Shown here piece by piece: positions 38,062 to 47,314 of a stretch of 64,000 nt of DNA; positions within the stretch are counted from its first letter, which is position 1; every line of letters starts with the position of its first letter. The translations under genes and the position numbers were made by a program. The DNA is from Geosporobacter ferrireducens. Lineage in GTDB: Bacteria; Bacillota; Clostridia; Peptostreptococcales; Thermotaleaceae. The stretch covers positions 744,001 to 808,000 of the forward strand of contig NZ_CP017269.1 in assembly GCF_001750685.1 (NCBI RefSeq), written 5' to 3'. The notes under the pieces were generated by a model that was not told where the DNA came from, made no database searches, and saw nothing but the letters and a program-made list of their open reading frames with translations.

Positions 38062-38312
38062 GTAAAATAAAAAACTCCCGCCTCTAATAAATGCAAGAGA
38101 CGAGAGTCAATTCCCGTGTTACCACTCTTATTGGTACATATCCTGTACCCACTCTACTCCCTGATAACGGTGGGATTCCGTTTTGTCTACGCTTAATAAG
38201 ATTCAACAAAATTCTCAGAGGTGCGTTTCAATCTCAGGCTTGTGCCGGACTTCCACCATCCCCGGCTCGCTTTGACAGATCCTGACATCTACTCTCCTCA
38301 TCATCGAAAAGC
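38062..38312 (-). promoter_or_regulatory. T-box leader of argS, specifier CGC (Arg)
   Basis: The minus strand shows stem I beginning GATGATGAGGAGAGTAGATG, the specifier loop GAAACGCACC with codon CGC (38223-38225), the T-box AGAGTGGTAACACGG, and a terminator (ACTCTCGTCTCT with AGAGGCGGGAGT, then TTTTTT) just before argS. Uncharged tRNA-Arg would favour read-through. Confidence 0.9.
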
Positions 38313-38328
38313 ATTATTTTGACTAATA

Positions 38329-38357
38329 ATTTACCATATATTTTTATCCAAATCAAG
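38329..38357 (-). promoter_or_regulatory. Promoter of the argS T-box leader
   Basis: TTGATT, 17-bp spacer, TAAATT on the minus strand. Confidence 0.7.
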
Positions 38358-38435
38358 TCTTTTTATGAAACTATTCTACTCTTTTTATTATCTTATGATA
38401 CAATATCAAGTAAGGAACCTATAGGAGGGTTAAAC

Positions 38436-39866
38436 TTGATTCCAAAACACATTGCTTGTATGACGAAACATTTGATTGAAGATAAGGAGTTCTTCTTATA
38501 TTTTCACAAACCTGTAGAAGATGTATTTGATCTGGTTTTACACAAACAGCTGTGGCGCGAAAAATATTATCTCAGTTTTGTAGATGGAGACCGCTTTATA
38601 GGCAGCTCACTGGATTATCAAAAAAGCGTTCTCTACAATCTTTATTCAGAAGTTAAAATGAAAAATAGGTTCTCCAAGATCTATTTTTACCAGATTATCC
38701 TGTTAGACAGAAGCTATTCTAAAGATGAATTAGATAGGCTGGAGCAGCTTTATGCCTGGGTAAAGGACGAAAAAATCAATCTAACGCTTTTATTGTGTCC
38801 TGTCCCATCGGATCAAATCCTTACTCTCTTTTCAAATTTTGAAGATCGTGAAAATGTAATTTCTTCTTTATCCACATATGTACCAAATATACCTCATGAA
38901 TCCATGGCATCTTTTGATTTATTGGAAATTGAGAGAAGTACACGTAAAAACAAGGGCTATGACTTAGGGCAGAAGAGATTTTATCTAACCTTCGTACTAA
39001 TAGCCATTAATCTATTGTACTGGCTCTACATGGAAATGACGGGAAGTACCACTGATATTTATCATCTGATTGAATACGGCGCTAAATACAATCCCCTTAT
39101 CGCCAACGGAGAATACTACCGCCTAATTAGCAGTATGTTTATTCATATTGGCCTGCCTCATCTTCTATTAAACACTTATGCATTGAATGTTTTAGGGAAA
39201 GATGTGGAACTTATTTACGGCAGCAGTAAGTTTCTCATGATTTATCTAATCTCAGGAATTTTTGGCAGTCTGGGAAGCTTTTTATTTAGCAATGCACTTT
39301 CTGCCGGTGCCTCTGGTGCCATATTTGGTCTGATGGGTGCCTACCTTTATTTTGGGGTTCGAAAACCCGCTATTTTTTCTGCCCGTTATGGAATGAACCT
39401 GGTAACGCTCCTGATTATTAACATTGTTTTTGGTCTAACTAATGCCAATATTGATAACTATGCCCATATCGGTGGTCTAATAGGTGGATTCTTGGCCTGC
39501 TGGGCTTTTGGTTTTCATAAAGAGAGACTTTTTACGCTCAAGCGGATCCTATTACAACTGATGCTTATCAATATTATGATACTCTGTCTTTTTATCGGTG
39601 TAAGGATTCATCAAAATACCTCTGAGTATCATCTCCATAAAGGTGTTCAGTATTTGCGTCAAAACAACTACCCTCGTGCTCGTCAGCAATTTGAAGCGGG
39701 ATTGTCAACAAATCCGAATGCAGCAGAGTTCTACTTCTATCTTGCTTTTATCGCCTATAATGAAGGAGACCCGGAAGGTGCTGCAGCCTATTTGGAAAAA
39801 ACCTTAGAATTAAATCCCAGTGATTCCATGGCAAAGAAGTTCTTGCAAGAAATTCAACAGCAGTAA
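38436..39866 (+). CDS. Rhomboid family intramembrane serine protease with C-terminal TPR
   Basis: A 476-residue protein. Residues 1-180 form a soluble N-terminal domain without an obvious match. Residues 185-385 form the rhomboid core: HIGLPHLLLNTYALN, the catalytic Ser in SAGASGAIFGLMGAY, and the catalytic His in YAHIGGLIGG, within about seven membrane helices. The C-terminal 70 residues are two TPR-like units (NNYPRARQQFEAGL, GDPEGAAAYLEKTL). TTG 38436 is chosen because GGAGGG lies just upstream. An extended -10 (TGATACAAT) at 38397-38405 is the likely promoter. Confidence 0.88.
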   Translation: MIPKHIACMTKHLIEDKEFFLYFHKPVEDVFDLVLHKQLWREKYYLSFVDGDRFIGSSLDYQKSVLYNLYSEVKMKNRFSKIYFYQIILLDRSYSKDELDRLEQLYAWVKDEKINLTLLLCPVPSDQILTLFSNFEDRENVISSLSTYVPNIPHESMASFDLLEIERSTRKNKGYDLGQKRFYLTFVLIAINLLYWLYMEMTGSTTDIYHLIEYGAKYNPLIANGEYYRLISSMFIHIGLPHLLLNTYALNVLGKDVELIYGSSKFLMIYLISGIFGSLGSFLFSNALSAGASGAIFGLMGAYLYFGVRKPAIFSARYGMNLVTLLIINIVFGLTNANIDNYAHIGGLIGGFLACWAFGFHKERLFTLKRILLQLMLINIMILCLFIGVRIHQNTSEYHLHKGVQYLRQNNYPRARQQFEAGLSTNPNAAEFYFYLAFIAYNEGDPEGAAAYLEKTLELNPSDSMAKKFLQEIQQQ

Positions 39867-39869
39867 AAA

Positions 39870-39900
39870 TAAAACCCGATCTAGTCGGGTTTTATTTTTA
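39870..39900 (+). terminator. Bidirectional terminator between rhomboid and GerMN genes
   Basis: TAAAACCCGA and TCGGGTTTTA arms with a short loop, T-rich on both sides. Confidence 0.85.
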
Positions 39901-40479
39901 TTTATCTGGATATAATCCCTGTATGTATTGGAAAGGTTCTCTACAGTCGATTCCATTAATGGTGTCTACCTTTTCTCCCTCAATCAAAATCTGTACCTTC
40001 TCATTTTCTGGTTGTACTGTAAGCGCATTAACGATGGTAGCGATGGATAAAAGCGTGTCATTACTAGTCCCCTTCTGCCCCTGTACAAATTCCTTTGAAA
40101 GATTGACGACTAGAACATTTTGCTGGCGCTCCACAGATAGTAATTTGGTTCCTTTAGGCACTGCATTCAGGTATTCGCCAAAGCCCTCCGTTTCAATCGC
40201 CTCATGAAGGATAAACTCCTCCATGGTTTTATTTTTCAGGCGTTCATCATTCTTTTCAACACTATAGGCTTCATCAAATAAGAAGGGTTTATCCTTATGT
40301 CTAAAGTAGAGAACATAGTCCAATAATTCTGTTGCTTCATTGATATTTTCCACCGCTGCTGGTTTGCCTTGCTCCTCATTTTTGTCTTGACCGGCAGCTG
40401 GATCTTCCTTTTTGCATCCGGTCAATACTAATCCCAATATTAAAATACATAATACTACAATAGCTATTGTTTTTTTCAT
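39898..40479 (-). CDS. GerMN domain lipoprotein
   Basis: A 193-residue lipoprotein. The N-terminus is KKTIAIVVLCILILGLVLTGC; the lipobox LTGC gives a lipid-modified Cys at about residue 21. A polar linker follows (KNEEQGKPAAVEN). The GerMN domain (about 55-190) includes LLSVERQQNVLVVNLS and a C-terminal region near EPFQYIQGLYP. GerMN domains occur in spore germination and other envelope proteins. ATG 40479 is chosen over 40485 because the G-rich ribosome binding site is eight bases before it. Confidence 0.82.
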   Translation of the reverse strand: MKKTIAIVVLCILILGLVLTGCKKEDPAAGQDKNEEQGKPAAVENINEATELLDYVLYFRHKDKPFLFDEAYSVEKNDERLKNKTMEEFILHEAIETEGFGEYLNAVPKGTKLLSVERQQNVLVVNLSKEFVQGQKGTSNDTLLSIATIVNALTVQPENEKVQILIEGEKVDTINGIDCREPFQYIQGLYPDK

Positions 40480-40510
40480 ATGCATTCCCCCCCACTAAAT
40501 ACGCTAATAG

Positions 40511-40975
40511 CTACATTTTTTCTATATATTCCCTAAAATTCGACTCATCTAACACCACTAGACCATTATTTTTCAATAATGCAGCGGTAACGCCATCCCC
40601 TGCTTGAAGCTTTCGGGAAAAAGTACCATCATAGATCTGCCCACTTCCACAGGATGGACTTTTTGCCTTTAAAATCGCTCCCTTTGCTTTATATAATTTG
40701 GCAATCTTTAAGGTTTCTTTCGCCCCCTTTATAAAAAAATCTGATTTATCCTCACCATGACAGTTTAATACCCTTGTCTGTCCTTCCAGCAGCGTTGTCC
40801 CGTCACCACCTACAATTTCACAGGGAGGTCTGGGTGTAGACATCCCTCCCAACTGTTCCGGGCAAACTAATACGGCTTTTCCCTGTTCCACAAGGGTCAT
40901 AAGCTCCTGTTCGCAGTAACTTCCCCCATTATATCGACAATCAATGCCCACTAAGCATGCACTAATCAGAATCAT
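40511..40975 (-). CDS. DUF523 family protein
   Basis: A 154-residue cytoplasmic protein with the DUF523 motifs: SACLVGIDCRYNGG (about 4-17), VCPEQLGGMSTPRPPCEI (about 37-54) and ILKAKSPSCGSGQIYDGTF (about 103-121). Conserved Cys at about 6, 12, 38, 53 and 111 suggest a metal or cluster site. The biochemical role of the family is not established. ATG 40975 is chosen for AAGGAG eight bases upstream. Bases 40976-41119 upstream hold repeats, not genes. Confidence 0.88.
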   Translation of the reverse strand: MILISACLVGIDCRYNGGSYCEQELMTLVEQGKAVLVCPEQLGGMSTPRPPCEIVGGDGTTLLEGQTRVLNCHGEDKSDFFIKGAKETLKIAKLYKAKGAILKAKSPSCGSGQIYDGTFSRKLQAGDGVTAALLKNNGLVVLDESNFREYIEKM

Positions 40976-40995
40976 TTTAGTTTCACTCCTTTTTT

Positions 40996-41125
40996 CGGGT
41001 CGACAGAGTCGTCGCCCCCTACAATATAATACTAACCTAGGGACAGACCTATGTGTCTGCCCGCTTTTCGGAACGATCACTGATCGTTCCCTACAAATAT
41101 TTGCGATCGTCAGTCGCAGCTACGA
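40996..41125. repeat. Cluster of four palindromic repeats
   Basis: Four short palindromes follow each other: GGGTCGACAGAGTCGTCGCC (40997-41017), GGGACAGACC/TGTGTCTGCCC (41040-41062), CGGAACGATCA/TGATCGTTCC (41069-41090) and GCGATCGTC/AGTCGCAGC (41103-41120). Read on the minus strand, most units begin with (G)TAG and end in CCCG or CCG. The third matches 24761-24788. Confidence 0.65.
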
Positions 41126-41485
41126 TTTCTTTTTTTTATCGTTTTTTGTTGTAACCCTTAAAAGGTCATTCTGTATCGCAAATTCATCAGGGGGTAAAAC
41201 CTTTCGATTGTCCCGCTTGCTCTTATAAAACTCCAGTCCCGCTAAATAGGCTTTCTGTCGAAGCTCCTCATCCTCTGGATTTGCCTCTAAGGCCCGAAGT
41301 GCCGCCTTATATTTCTCCAGGTGTTTCAATCCCTGCTTCATACGGCTAATAGCAATCCATACTGCTGCGGCTCCAGCAATTAGTATTCCCAGCAGGCTAA
41401 CGAAGCCATTTCCCATTTCTGATCCCAGATATAGAATATAAAAAGACAACAGTAGTAAAATAAATCCCCCAAATATGCCCAGCAT
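41120..41485 (-). CDS. Small membrane protein of unknown function
   Basis: A 121-residue protein with two membrane segments at the N-terminus (FGGFILLLLSFYILYLG, about 5-22, and GFVSLLGILIAGAAAVWIA, about 27-46). A cytoplasmic helical tail rich in Lys, Glu and Leu follows, with a TPR-like block (KYKAALRALEANPEDEEL). The end is very basic (TTKNDKKKKS). It lies 19 bp downstream of mutS2 and probably shares its message. No family is recognised. Confidence 0.65.
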   Translation of the reverse strand: MLGIFGGFILLLLSFYILYLGSEMGNGFVSLLGILIAGAAAVWIAISRMKQGLKHLEKYKAALRALEANPEDEELRQKAYLAGLEFYKSKRDNRKVLPPDEFAIQNDLLRVTTKNDKKKKS

Positions 41486-41504
41486 AAAGGTTCCTCCAAT
41501 ACAA

Positions 41505-43883
41505 TTATTTTAATTCAGCAATGGTTACACCTGTCCCACCTTCTCCATAGGCCCCATCCCGATAGGATTTAACATGTCTATGTCCCTTCAAGAGCTGCTT
41601 GATACCATCTCGTAATACCCCTGTGCCTTTTCCATGAATAATGGTAATTTCCCTTAACCCTGCAATATATGCATCGTCAAGATATTTATCTGTGTTGAGT
41701 AAGGCTTCCTCCAACATTTGTCCTCGTAGATCCAAAGAGCTCTGAATGCTTTGACTTTTTGCCTTCATGATTTTTCCCGTCCCCACTTTAGAAGCTTTCT
41801 CTTTCTCTTCCTTATCTAAACGCAGATGATTAATATTGACATTTACCTTCATGATTCCTACCTGAACTGTAAGATCTCCATTCTCATCCGGCAAAGTCAC
41901 CACATTTCCTTTTTGGTTAAGGGTTAGAATGACAACCGTATCCCCTAATTTCAACTGCTTCGGAGGTTTAGTATTGATAACATTATCAGGATTTGTCATC
42001 CATCCACTGCCCATATGATCCAGCTGATCCCGCAGTTTTTTTCTCGCCTCTTCAATTTTCCGATTCTTTTCCTTTTCTTCTTGCTCTATGGAAAGCTCTC
42101 GTAAATCTTTTATCACCTGTTCTGCTTCTTCTTTTGCTTCCTTTAATATTTTTCTTGCTTCTTCTTTTGCCTCCTTCAACAACTTTTCCCGCTGCTGCGC
42201 AAGTTTCTCCAGCTTACGCTCATACTCCTCTTTATGCTCCTGAATCATCAGTTTTAGGCGGATAGCTTCATCCTTTTCACGTTCTGCAGTCTGCTTGTTT
42301 TTTTCAATCGTTGTGAGCAAGTCCTCAAATTCAATCTCATCTTTTGAAATATATTCCTTGGCCCGATCTACAATATATTGATCCAACCCTAGTCTTTTTG
42401 AAATCTCAAAAGCATTGGACTTTCCGGGAACACCAATGAGAAGTCGATAAGTAGGGCTTAAAGTCTCTACGTCAAATTCCACTGATGCATTTTTTACGCC
42501 CTTTGTAGTCAATGCATACTGTTTCAGTTCTGTATAGTGGGTAGTAGCAATTGTTCGTGCCCCAAGAACATAAAGATGATTTAATATAGCAATGGCTAAA
42601 GCTGCTCCTTCAGTAGGGTCGGTACCCGCACCCAACTCATCCAATAAAATCAAGGCTTTGTTTTCTACCCGATTCAATATTTCTACAATATTTGTCATAT
42701 GGGATGAGAAAGTACTCAAGCTCTGCTCAATACTCTGTTCATCACCAATATCTGCAAAAACTTGTTGGAAAACTGAAAGCTTTGTTCCAAAATCAGCAGG
42801 TACATGAAATCCAGATTGAGCCATTAGGGTTAACAGTCCCACCGTTTTGAGCGTTACCGTTTTGCCTCCTGTATTGGGGCCTGTGATTACTAATGTTTGG
42901 AAGTCCTCGCCAATCCATATGTTCGTAGGTACTACAGCCTTTGCATCCAAGAATGGATGCCTTCCATTTTTAATTCGTATTTTCCCAGCTTCGTTTAATT
43001 CTGGTTCAACACCACGCATTTGGACAGAAAGTTTTCCCTTAGCAAATAAAAAATCCAAATGAGCCAAAATCTTCTGATTTCCCTTGATTTCCTCTGTTTT
43101 CTCTCCAATCATGGCAGTCAGTTCTGCTAAGATTCTTTCGATTTCTGCCTTCTCCTTCAACTTTAGCTCTTTCAGTTCATTGTTCATCTCCACGATGGCC
43201 ATAGGCTCAATAAATAAAGTGGCGCCGCTGGAAGACTGGTCATGGATTAATCCTTGAAAATTGGCGCGATGCTCCTGCTTTACCGGTACTACGTATCGAT
43301 CCTGACGGATCGTGATAATCGCCTCTTGAAGATACTTCTGAGTTTGTGCTGAAGATATGATACTGTTGAGACGGCTTCGAATTCCTGCATTTTTAGCTTC
43401 AATCTGTCTTCGAATGTTTTTTAACGCGGGACTTGCATTGTCAGAGATTTCTTCCTCACTAATAATACATTCTGTTATTCTGTCTTCTATGGTTTTAAAG
43501 CTATATAAGGTGTTAATATACTCTTCAATAATCGGATACCTTCGTTCTTCCTCCTTTGTATCTTTTACCATGCTCTTTAGTCTTCTTGCCGCCCGTAAGG
43601 TATCAGCTACCTCTAACAACTGTCCAGGATAAAGAAAGGATCCAATTTCCGCTCTTTTAATATGATAAGAAAGGTCATGGACACCGCCCATGGAAACTTG
43701 ACCTTTTTGGATCAGTAATCCGCTTGCTTCACTGGTTTCTTTCTGCCATTGAATAACTTCCTGCAAATTTACAGAGGGGGTCAGCTGCTCAGCAACACTT
43801 CTGCCAAGACTGGATTCAACTTTTTGGAGCAGCATATTTTTTATCTTTTCATATTCAAGTACTCTTAAAGTCTTTGTATTCAT
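41505..43883 (-). CDS. mutS2: Endonuclease MutS2
   Basis: A 792-residue MutS2. The clamp and core domains cover about 1-320. The ATPase domain has Walker A GPNTGGKTVTLK (about 335) and Walker B ILLDELGAGTDP (about 412). A long coiled coil (about 520-620) follows, and a C-terminal Smr endonuclease domain (about 715-792) has SLDLRGQ and IHGKGTGVLR. MutS2 acts on recombination intermediates and, in Firmicutes, on stalled or collided ribosomes. Length and motifs are complete. Confidence 0.95.
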   Translation of the reverse strand: MNTKTLRVLEYEKIKNMLLQKVESSLGRSVAEQLTPSVNLQEVIQWQKETSEASGLLIQKGQVSMGGVHDLSYHIKRAEIGSFLYPGQLLEVADTLRAARRLKSMVKDTKEEERRYPIIEEYINTLYSFKTIEDRITECIISEEEISDNASPALKNIRRQIEAKNAGIRSRLNSIISSAQTQKYLQEAIITIRQDRYVVPVKQEHRANFQGLIHDQSSSGATLFIEPMAIVEMNNELKELKLKEKAEIERILAELTAMIGEKTEEIKGNQKILAHLDFLFAKGKLSVQMRGVEPELNEAGKIRIKNGRHPFLDAKAVVPTNIWIGEDFQTLVITGPNTGGKTVTLKTVGLLTLMAQSGFHVPADFGTKLSVFQQVFADIGDEQSIEQSLSTFSSHMTNIVEILNRVENKALILLDELGAGTDPTEGAALAIAILNHLYVLGARTIATTHYTELKQYALTTKGVKNASVEFDVETLSPTYRLLIGVPGKSNAFEISKRLGLDQYIVDRAKEYISKDEIEFEDLLTTIEKNKQTAEREKDEAIRLKLMIQEHKEEYERKLEKLAQQREKLLKEAKEEARKILKEAKEEAEQVIKDLRELSIEQEEKEKNRKIEEARKKLRDQLDHMGSGWMTNPDNVINTKPPKQLKLGDTVVILTLNQKGNVVTLPDENGDLTVQVGIMKVNVNINHLRLDKEEKEKASKVGTGKIMKAKSQSIQSSLDLRGQMLEEALLNTDKYLDDAYIAGLREITIIHGKGTGVLRDGIKQLLKGHRHVKSYRDGAYGEGGTGVTIAELK

Positions 43884-43921
43884 TTCTTCCTCCTTATTCT
43901 CCTAATCCACTGCCTCTTATA

Positions 43922-46405
43922 TTACTCTACACCTCTAAAAAAGTGTCCTTTTGTTAAACCTTGCTGCCTTATTTTCTCTAAAAAAGTCACTGCTGTCTTT
44001 CCTAGAATTCCTTGCTGCTTCATCAGGTTATCCAGGGTTTCACGATAGGCTTTGATTGTTTGTTCTACTTCCTCTGAATCTTCTATGGTAAAATCTAGAC
44101 GAAAGTTTGTAATTCCAGCCTCAGCAAGCTCTGAAAGATGTCCTAAAAGGCACAGTTTTTGAGCATTGAGCAAATGAGTTCTGCAGCTTGCATCAGTCAT
44201 AATAGGAAAAACCTTTCCTAGTCGATCCTTTAATCCAAATTGATTATTTCTACACCTGCTGCAGTTTCCCTCCTTTTGCTTAGGATTCATGACGGCCTCC
44301 ACCGGACAATGTTCCATTACCATTAACATTAAATAACCCTGTACCACTAATTCATAAGAAACCGCGCAGTTATCCAGGATTCTGCGAATCTGTTTTAGGG
44401 TGAGCTCAGGTGAAAGGGTGATTTCTTGTACACCTAGCTCTTGCAGCAGCTTTACAGATCCACTATTAAAAATATTCAAGAAATAATCTGTATAGATTCT
44501 CTGTTGTTTGAACCTTTTTGCCACTTCTAATATCCCTAGATTAGATACCATAATTGGCTGGTCCTGACCATAGCTTTCTACAAAACCCCGAATACTGTCC
44601 ATTTCTTCCTCCCTGGTAATCCTTGAAAAGGCTGGTACTAAGCTTATCCCATGATCCCTTGCCATCGCTATGGCTTTTTTCATTGTAGGAAATTCACGAT
44701 AATAGATACGGTCTACCTTATATTTTAGTGCGGCCTCTAACTGCTCCATATTGCTAACAGATACATTGAGCTTTAGCAGCGCCTCTGCTTTGTTATTTTT
44801 ATTTCCTATCCACAGTTTTATATCACTTTGCTGAAGCTTTCTATGTCTTCGGTCATGATATTTTTCTCTTGCTCTGTCCATTTTCCCTACAACTTCTCTT
44901 CTCAATCGGTTCAGCTCTCCAATAGGAATGACAGCATCAGAATCAACGGTCATTTCTAAATGCGCCAATTCATAAACGGTTCCTCCTAGCTTTGCCATCT
45001 GCTCATGAATTCGTACTTCGCCGGTAGCCGTCTTTAGTGCTCTCTCCACTACATATTCACTTTCCTGTTGGACATAGTGGTTTTCATCATCCCAGAGATC
45101 CAGTATCAAGGTTTCTCCAATCACACCCTTTAAGCGTCCATATACTGGAATACACTTTTCTCTTCTTTCATAACTTTCCTTAGCTCTTTTCAACAGCGAC
45201 AAGTCTGTAGTTTTGTATACAGGCAATTTTCCTTGTACCTGCGTTTTAAAGGGAATCTCTATAATATCTCCCTTTTGGCCCTGATCGCTTCTATTTCCAT
45301 TGTTAAAAATAGCCTCTACGATAGCTCCTGAATTATCTCCTTCGCGAGCCCAAATTTCTATGCCGTCACCTTTAGCTAAACTTTCTGACAGCTGTAGTTT
45401 CAATCGTCTTTTATTTCTGTCATAACCCAGGGTTTCGCCAATATAAATACCCCGATTACTAGGCTTTTCAAAGCTCATTAGCTTATGTCCCCGGTCACCG
45501 AACAAATATCCCTTCGTAAATTTGCGATTAAATATTTGCGCTACATCAATCTTGAGCCTTTGGTCTAGCTTTGGTTGTATTCCTTTTTCACAAAATTGAT
45601 CAATGGCTTTGCGATAAGCTCCAACGATAGTAGCCACATATTCCGGTCTTTTCATCCGTCCCTCAATCTTTAAAGATTTTACCCCTGCTGCCAAGAGTTT
45701 ATCAACATGCTCTAATGTATTTAAATCTCTTGGACTAAGCAAGTATTCGCCAAAATCATTTTTGATCTGCTGCCCATTTTTCATATTCACAAGGGTATAA
45801 GGCATTCTACAGGTTTGCGCACAACGCCCCCGGTTTCCACTTCTTCCACCAATCATACTGCTCATAAGACATTGACCCGAGTAGCTGACGCATAAGGCGC
45901 CATGTACAAAAACTTCTAAATCTACATTTGTACTTTCTGCAATTTGCCGGATCTCGTCGACAGGCATTTCCCTAGCCAATACAACCCTTTTGAAACCCAA
46001 TCCAGCTAACAATTCTACCCCTTCCCGGTTGTGTACCGACATCTGGGTACTGGCGTGAAGTTCAAAATCCGGAAAAAAATCTCGCACAAGCTTTGCAACA
46101 CCTAAATCCTGAACAATAATCGCATCCGCATCATGATTATACAAAAAGGTTATATACTTTCCCAATTCTTCAAATTCTTCATCTCCAATGAGGGTATTTA
46201 CCGTAATAAATACTTGTACTCCCCGAATATGACAATAGGCAATCGCTTTTTTTAGTTCTTCCTCATCAAAGTTTCCTGCAGATTGTCTTGCATTAAAAGC
46301 CTTACCTCCTAGATATACGGCATTTGCCCCATTTTGTACGGCTGCTTCTAATGCCTCCCAACTGCCTACCGGTGCCAATAATTCAACTTGATTCATCCTT
46401 TTCAA
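43922..46405 (-). CDS. U32 family peptidase with DUF3656 C-terminal part
   Basis: An 827-residue protein. The N-terminal U32 domain (about 5-300) has ELLAPVGSWEALEAAVQNGA at the start and the U32 signature region EVFVHGALCVSYSGQC (about 164-179) with its Cys cluster continuing through CAQTC. The middle (about 380-500) matches the collagenase-like DUF3656 insert. The C-terminal part again resembles a U32/TIM-barrel fold. U32 proteins are linked to tRNA or ubiquinone hydroxylation as well as peptidase activity. It lies between zapA and mutS2 in a shared minus-strand run. Confidence 0.9.
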   Translation of the reverse strand: MKRMNQVELLAPVGSWEALEAAVQNGANAVYLGGKAFNARQSAGNFDEEELKKAIAYCHIRGVQVFITVNTLIGDEEFEELGKYITFLYNHDADAIIVQDLGVAKLVRDFFPDFELHASTQMSVHNREGVELLAGLGFKRVVLAREMPVDEIRQIAESTNVDLEVFVHGALCVSYSGQCLMSSMIGGRSGNRGRCAQTCRMPYTLVNMKNGQQIKNDFGEYLLSPRDLNTLEHVDKLLAAGVKSLKIEGRMKRPEYVATIVGAYRKAIDQFCEKGIQPKLDQRLKIDVAQIFNRKFTKGYLFGDRGHKLMSFEKPSNRGIYIGETLGYDRNKRRLKLQLSESLAKGDGIEIWAREGDNSGAIVEAIFNNGNRSDQGQKGDIIEIPFKTQVQGKLPVYKTTDLSLLKRAKESYERREKCIPVYGRLKGVIGETLILDLWDDENHYVQQESEYVVERALKTATGEVRIHEQMAKLGGTVYELAHLEMTVDSDAVIPIGELNRLRREVVGKMDRAREKYHDRRHRKLQQSDIKLWIGNKNNKAEALLKLNVSVSNMEQLEAALKYKVDRIYYREFPTMKKAIAMARDHGISLVPAFSRITREEEMDSIRGFVESYGQDQPIMVSNLGILEVAKRFKQQRIYTDYFLNIFNSGSVKLLQELGVQEITLSPELTLKQIRRILDNCAVSYELVVQGYLMLMVMEHCPVEAVMNPKQKEGNCSRCRNNQFGLKDRLGKVFPIMTDASCRTHLLNAQKLCLLGHLSELAEAGITNFRLDFTIEDSEEVEQTIKAYRETLDNLMKQQGILGKTAVTFLEKIRQQGLTKGHFFRGVE

Positions 46406-46429
46406 CTCCTATTTTTTCCATCCAAAAAT

Positions 46430-46456
46430 AAAAAGCAGTAATATTATTATATCACT
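46430..46456 (-). terminator. Terminator after zapA
   Basis: AGTAGTGATAT and ATATTACTGCT arms (with G-U pairs) and a TTTTTATTTTT tail on the minus strand. Confidence 0.6.
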
Positions 46457-46487
46457 ACTTCCTGCTTGCAATAACCCATTTAAAAAC

Positions 46488-47060
46488 TTACTTTCTTTTC
46501 TCCTCATCAAAGGTGTCGATGAAAGCATCTAATTCCTTTCTTGCCTGTACATACTTAATCTGCATCTCAAACAGTTTATTCTGAAGTTCCTCATTGGACT
46601 TTAATACCTTCTCCATTTCTGTTTCTTTCTCACGGAGTAAACCGTTTAGATGTTCAATCTCCAACAATAAACTTTGTTGATCATCATTATTTTGACTAAC
46701 CTGCTTCATTTCTTCTTCCATTTTCTGAATAATCTCCCGGTACTCTTGTCCCTTTTCTTCCATTAGAGAGGTGGCAACTGCCAACTGCGCACGAACATCC
46801 TCTAAATCTTTCAAAGGTCTCATCGCTTCTTTCTCCAAACCTTCCAGTTGAGCCTTAGTTTTAAAATAATCATCGGCTATATTTAAAGAGGTCAGCACTG
46901 CAACCATGGCCGTACTCAATTTTTTACTCTTCTTTGCTACATCTTCCATCTTATCATCAACATAGTTGGCAACTTTTTGCATATATTCTCTTGGCTCACA
47001 ACTAACCATAGTATATTCTTGGCCATATATTCTAACAATCACCTTGTTCTTATTACTCAT
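46488..47060 (-). CDS. zapA: Cell division protein ZapA
   Basis: A 190-residue protein. The N-terminal ZapA fold (about 1-75) includes VIVRIYGQEYTMVSCEPREYMQ and the following YVDDKMEDVAK helix. The rest is a long coiled coil (about 85-180). ZapA bundles FtsZ filaments at the division site. It is longer than the usual 85-100 residues; clostridial ZapA often has such a coiled-coil extension. The 47061-47266 region upstream is A/T-rich, with no gene. Confidence 0.85.
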   Translation of the reverse strand: MSNKNKVIVRIYGQEYTMVSCEPREYMQKVANYVDDKMEDVAKKSKKLSTAMVAVLTSLNIADDYFKTKAQLEGLEKEAMRPLKDLEDVRAQLAVATSLMEEKGQEYREIIQKMEEEMKQVSQNNDDQQSLLLEIEHLNGLLREKETEMEKVLKSNEELQNKLFEMQIKYVQARKELDAFIDTFDEEKRK

Positions 47061-47266
47061 TTTTATCTCTCCTTTTTGCTGGAGTTCTTTATTGGTAATT
47101 CTTTAAAAGAAGAAAATATCCTGCTTTTTTAAGTGTATCCATCGAAATATTTTCTAGTTCCTACAATATACCCATATTACCATTATAATATAAAGATGCC
47201 TTCTAATAAATACTGTATTCCTTTCTATTCTATGGGAATCTGTGTAAGTGCCTAGGTATAATATGG

Positions 47267-47314
47267 AAAATAAATAGAATCCGGCAGTTCACCCTGCCGG
47301 ATTCTATTTATTTT
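47267..47314 (-). terminator. Strong terminator after pheT
   Basis: AATAGAATCCGGCAG and CTGCCGGATTCTATT arms with a six-base loop and T-rich tail; it overlaps the pheT stop. Confidence 0.88.
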
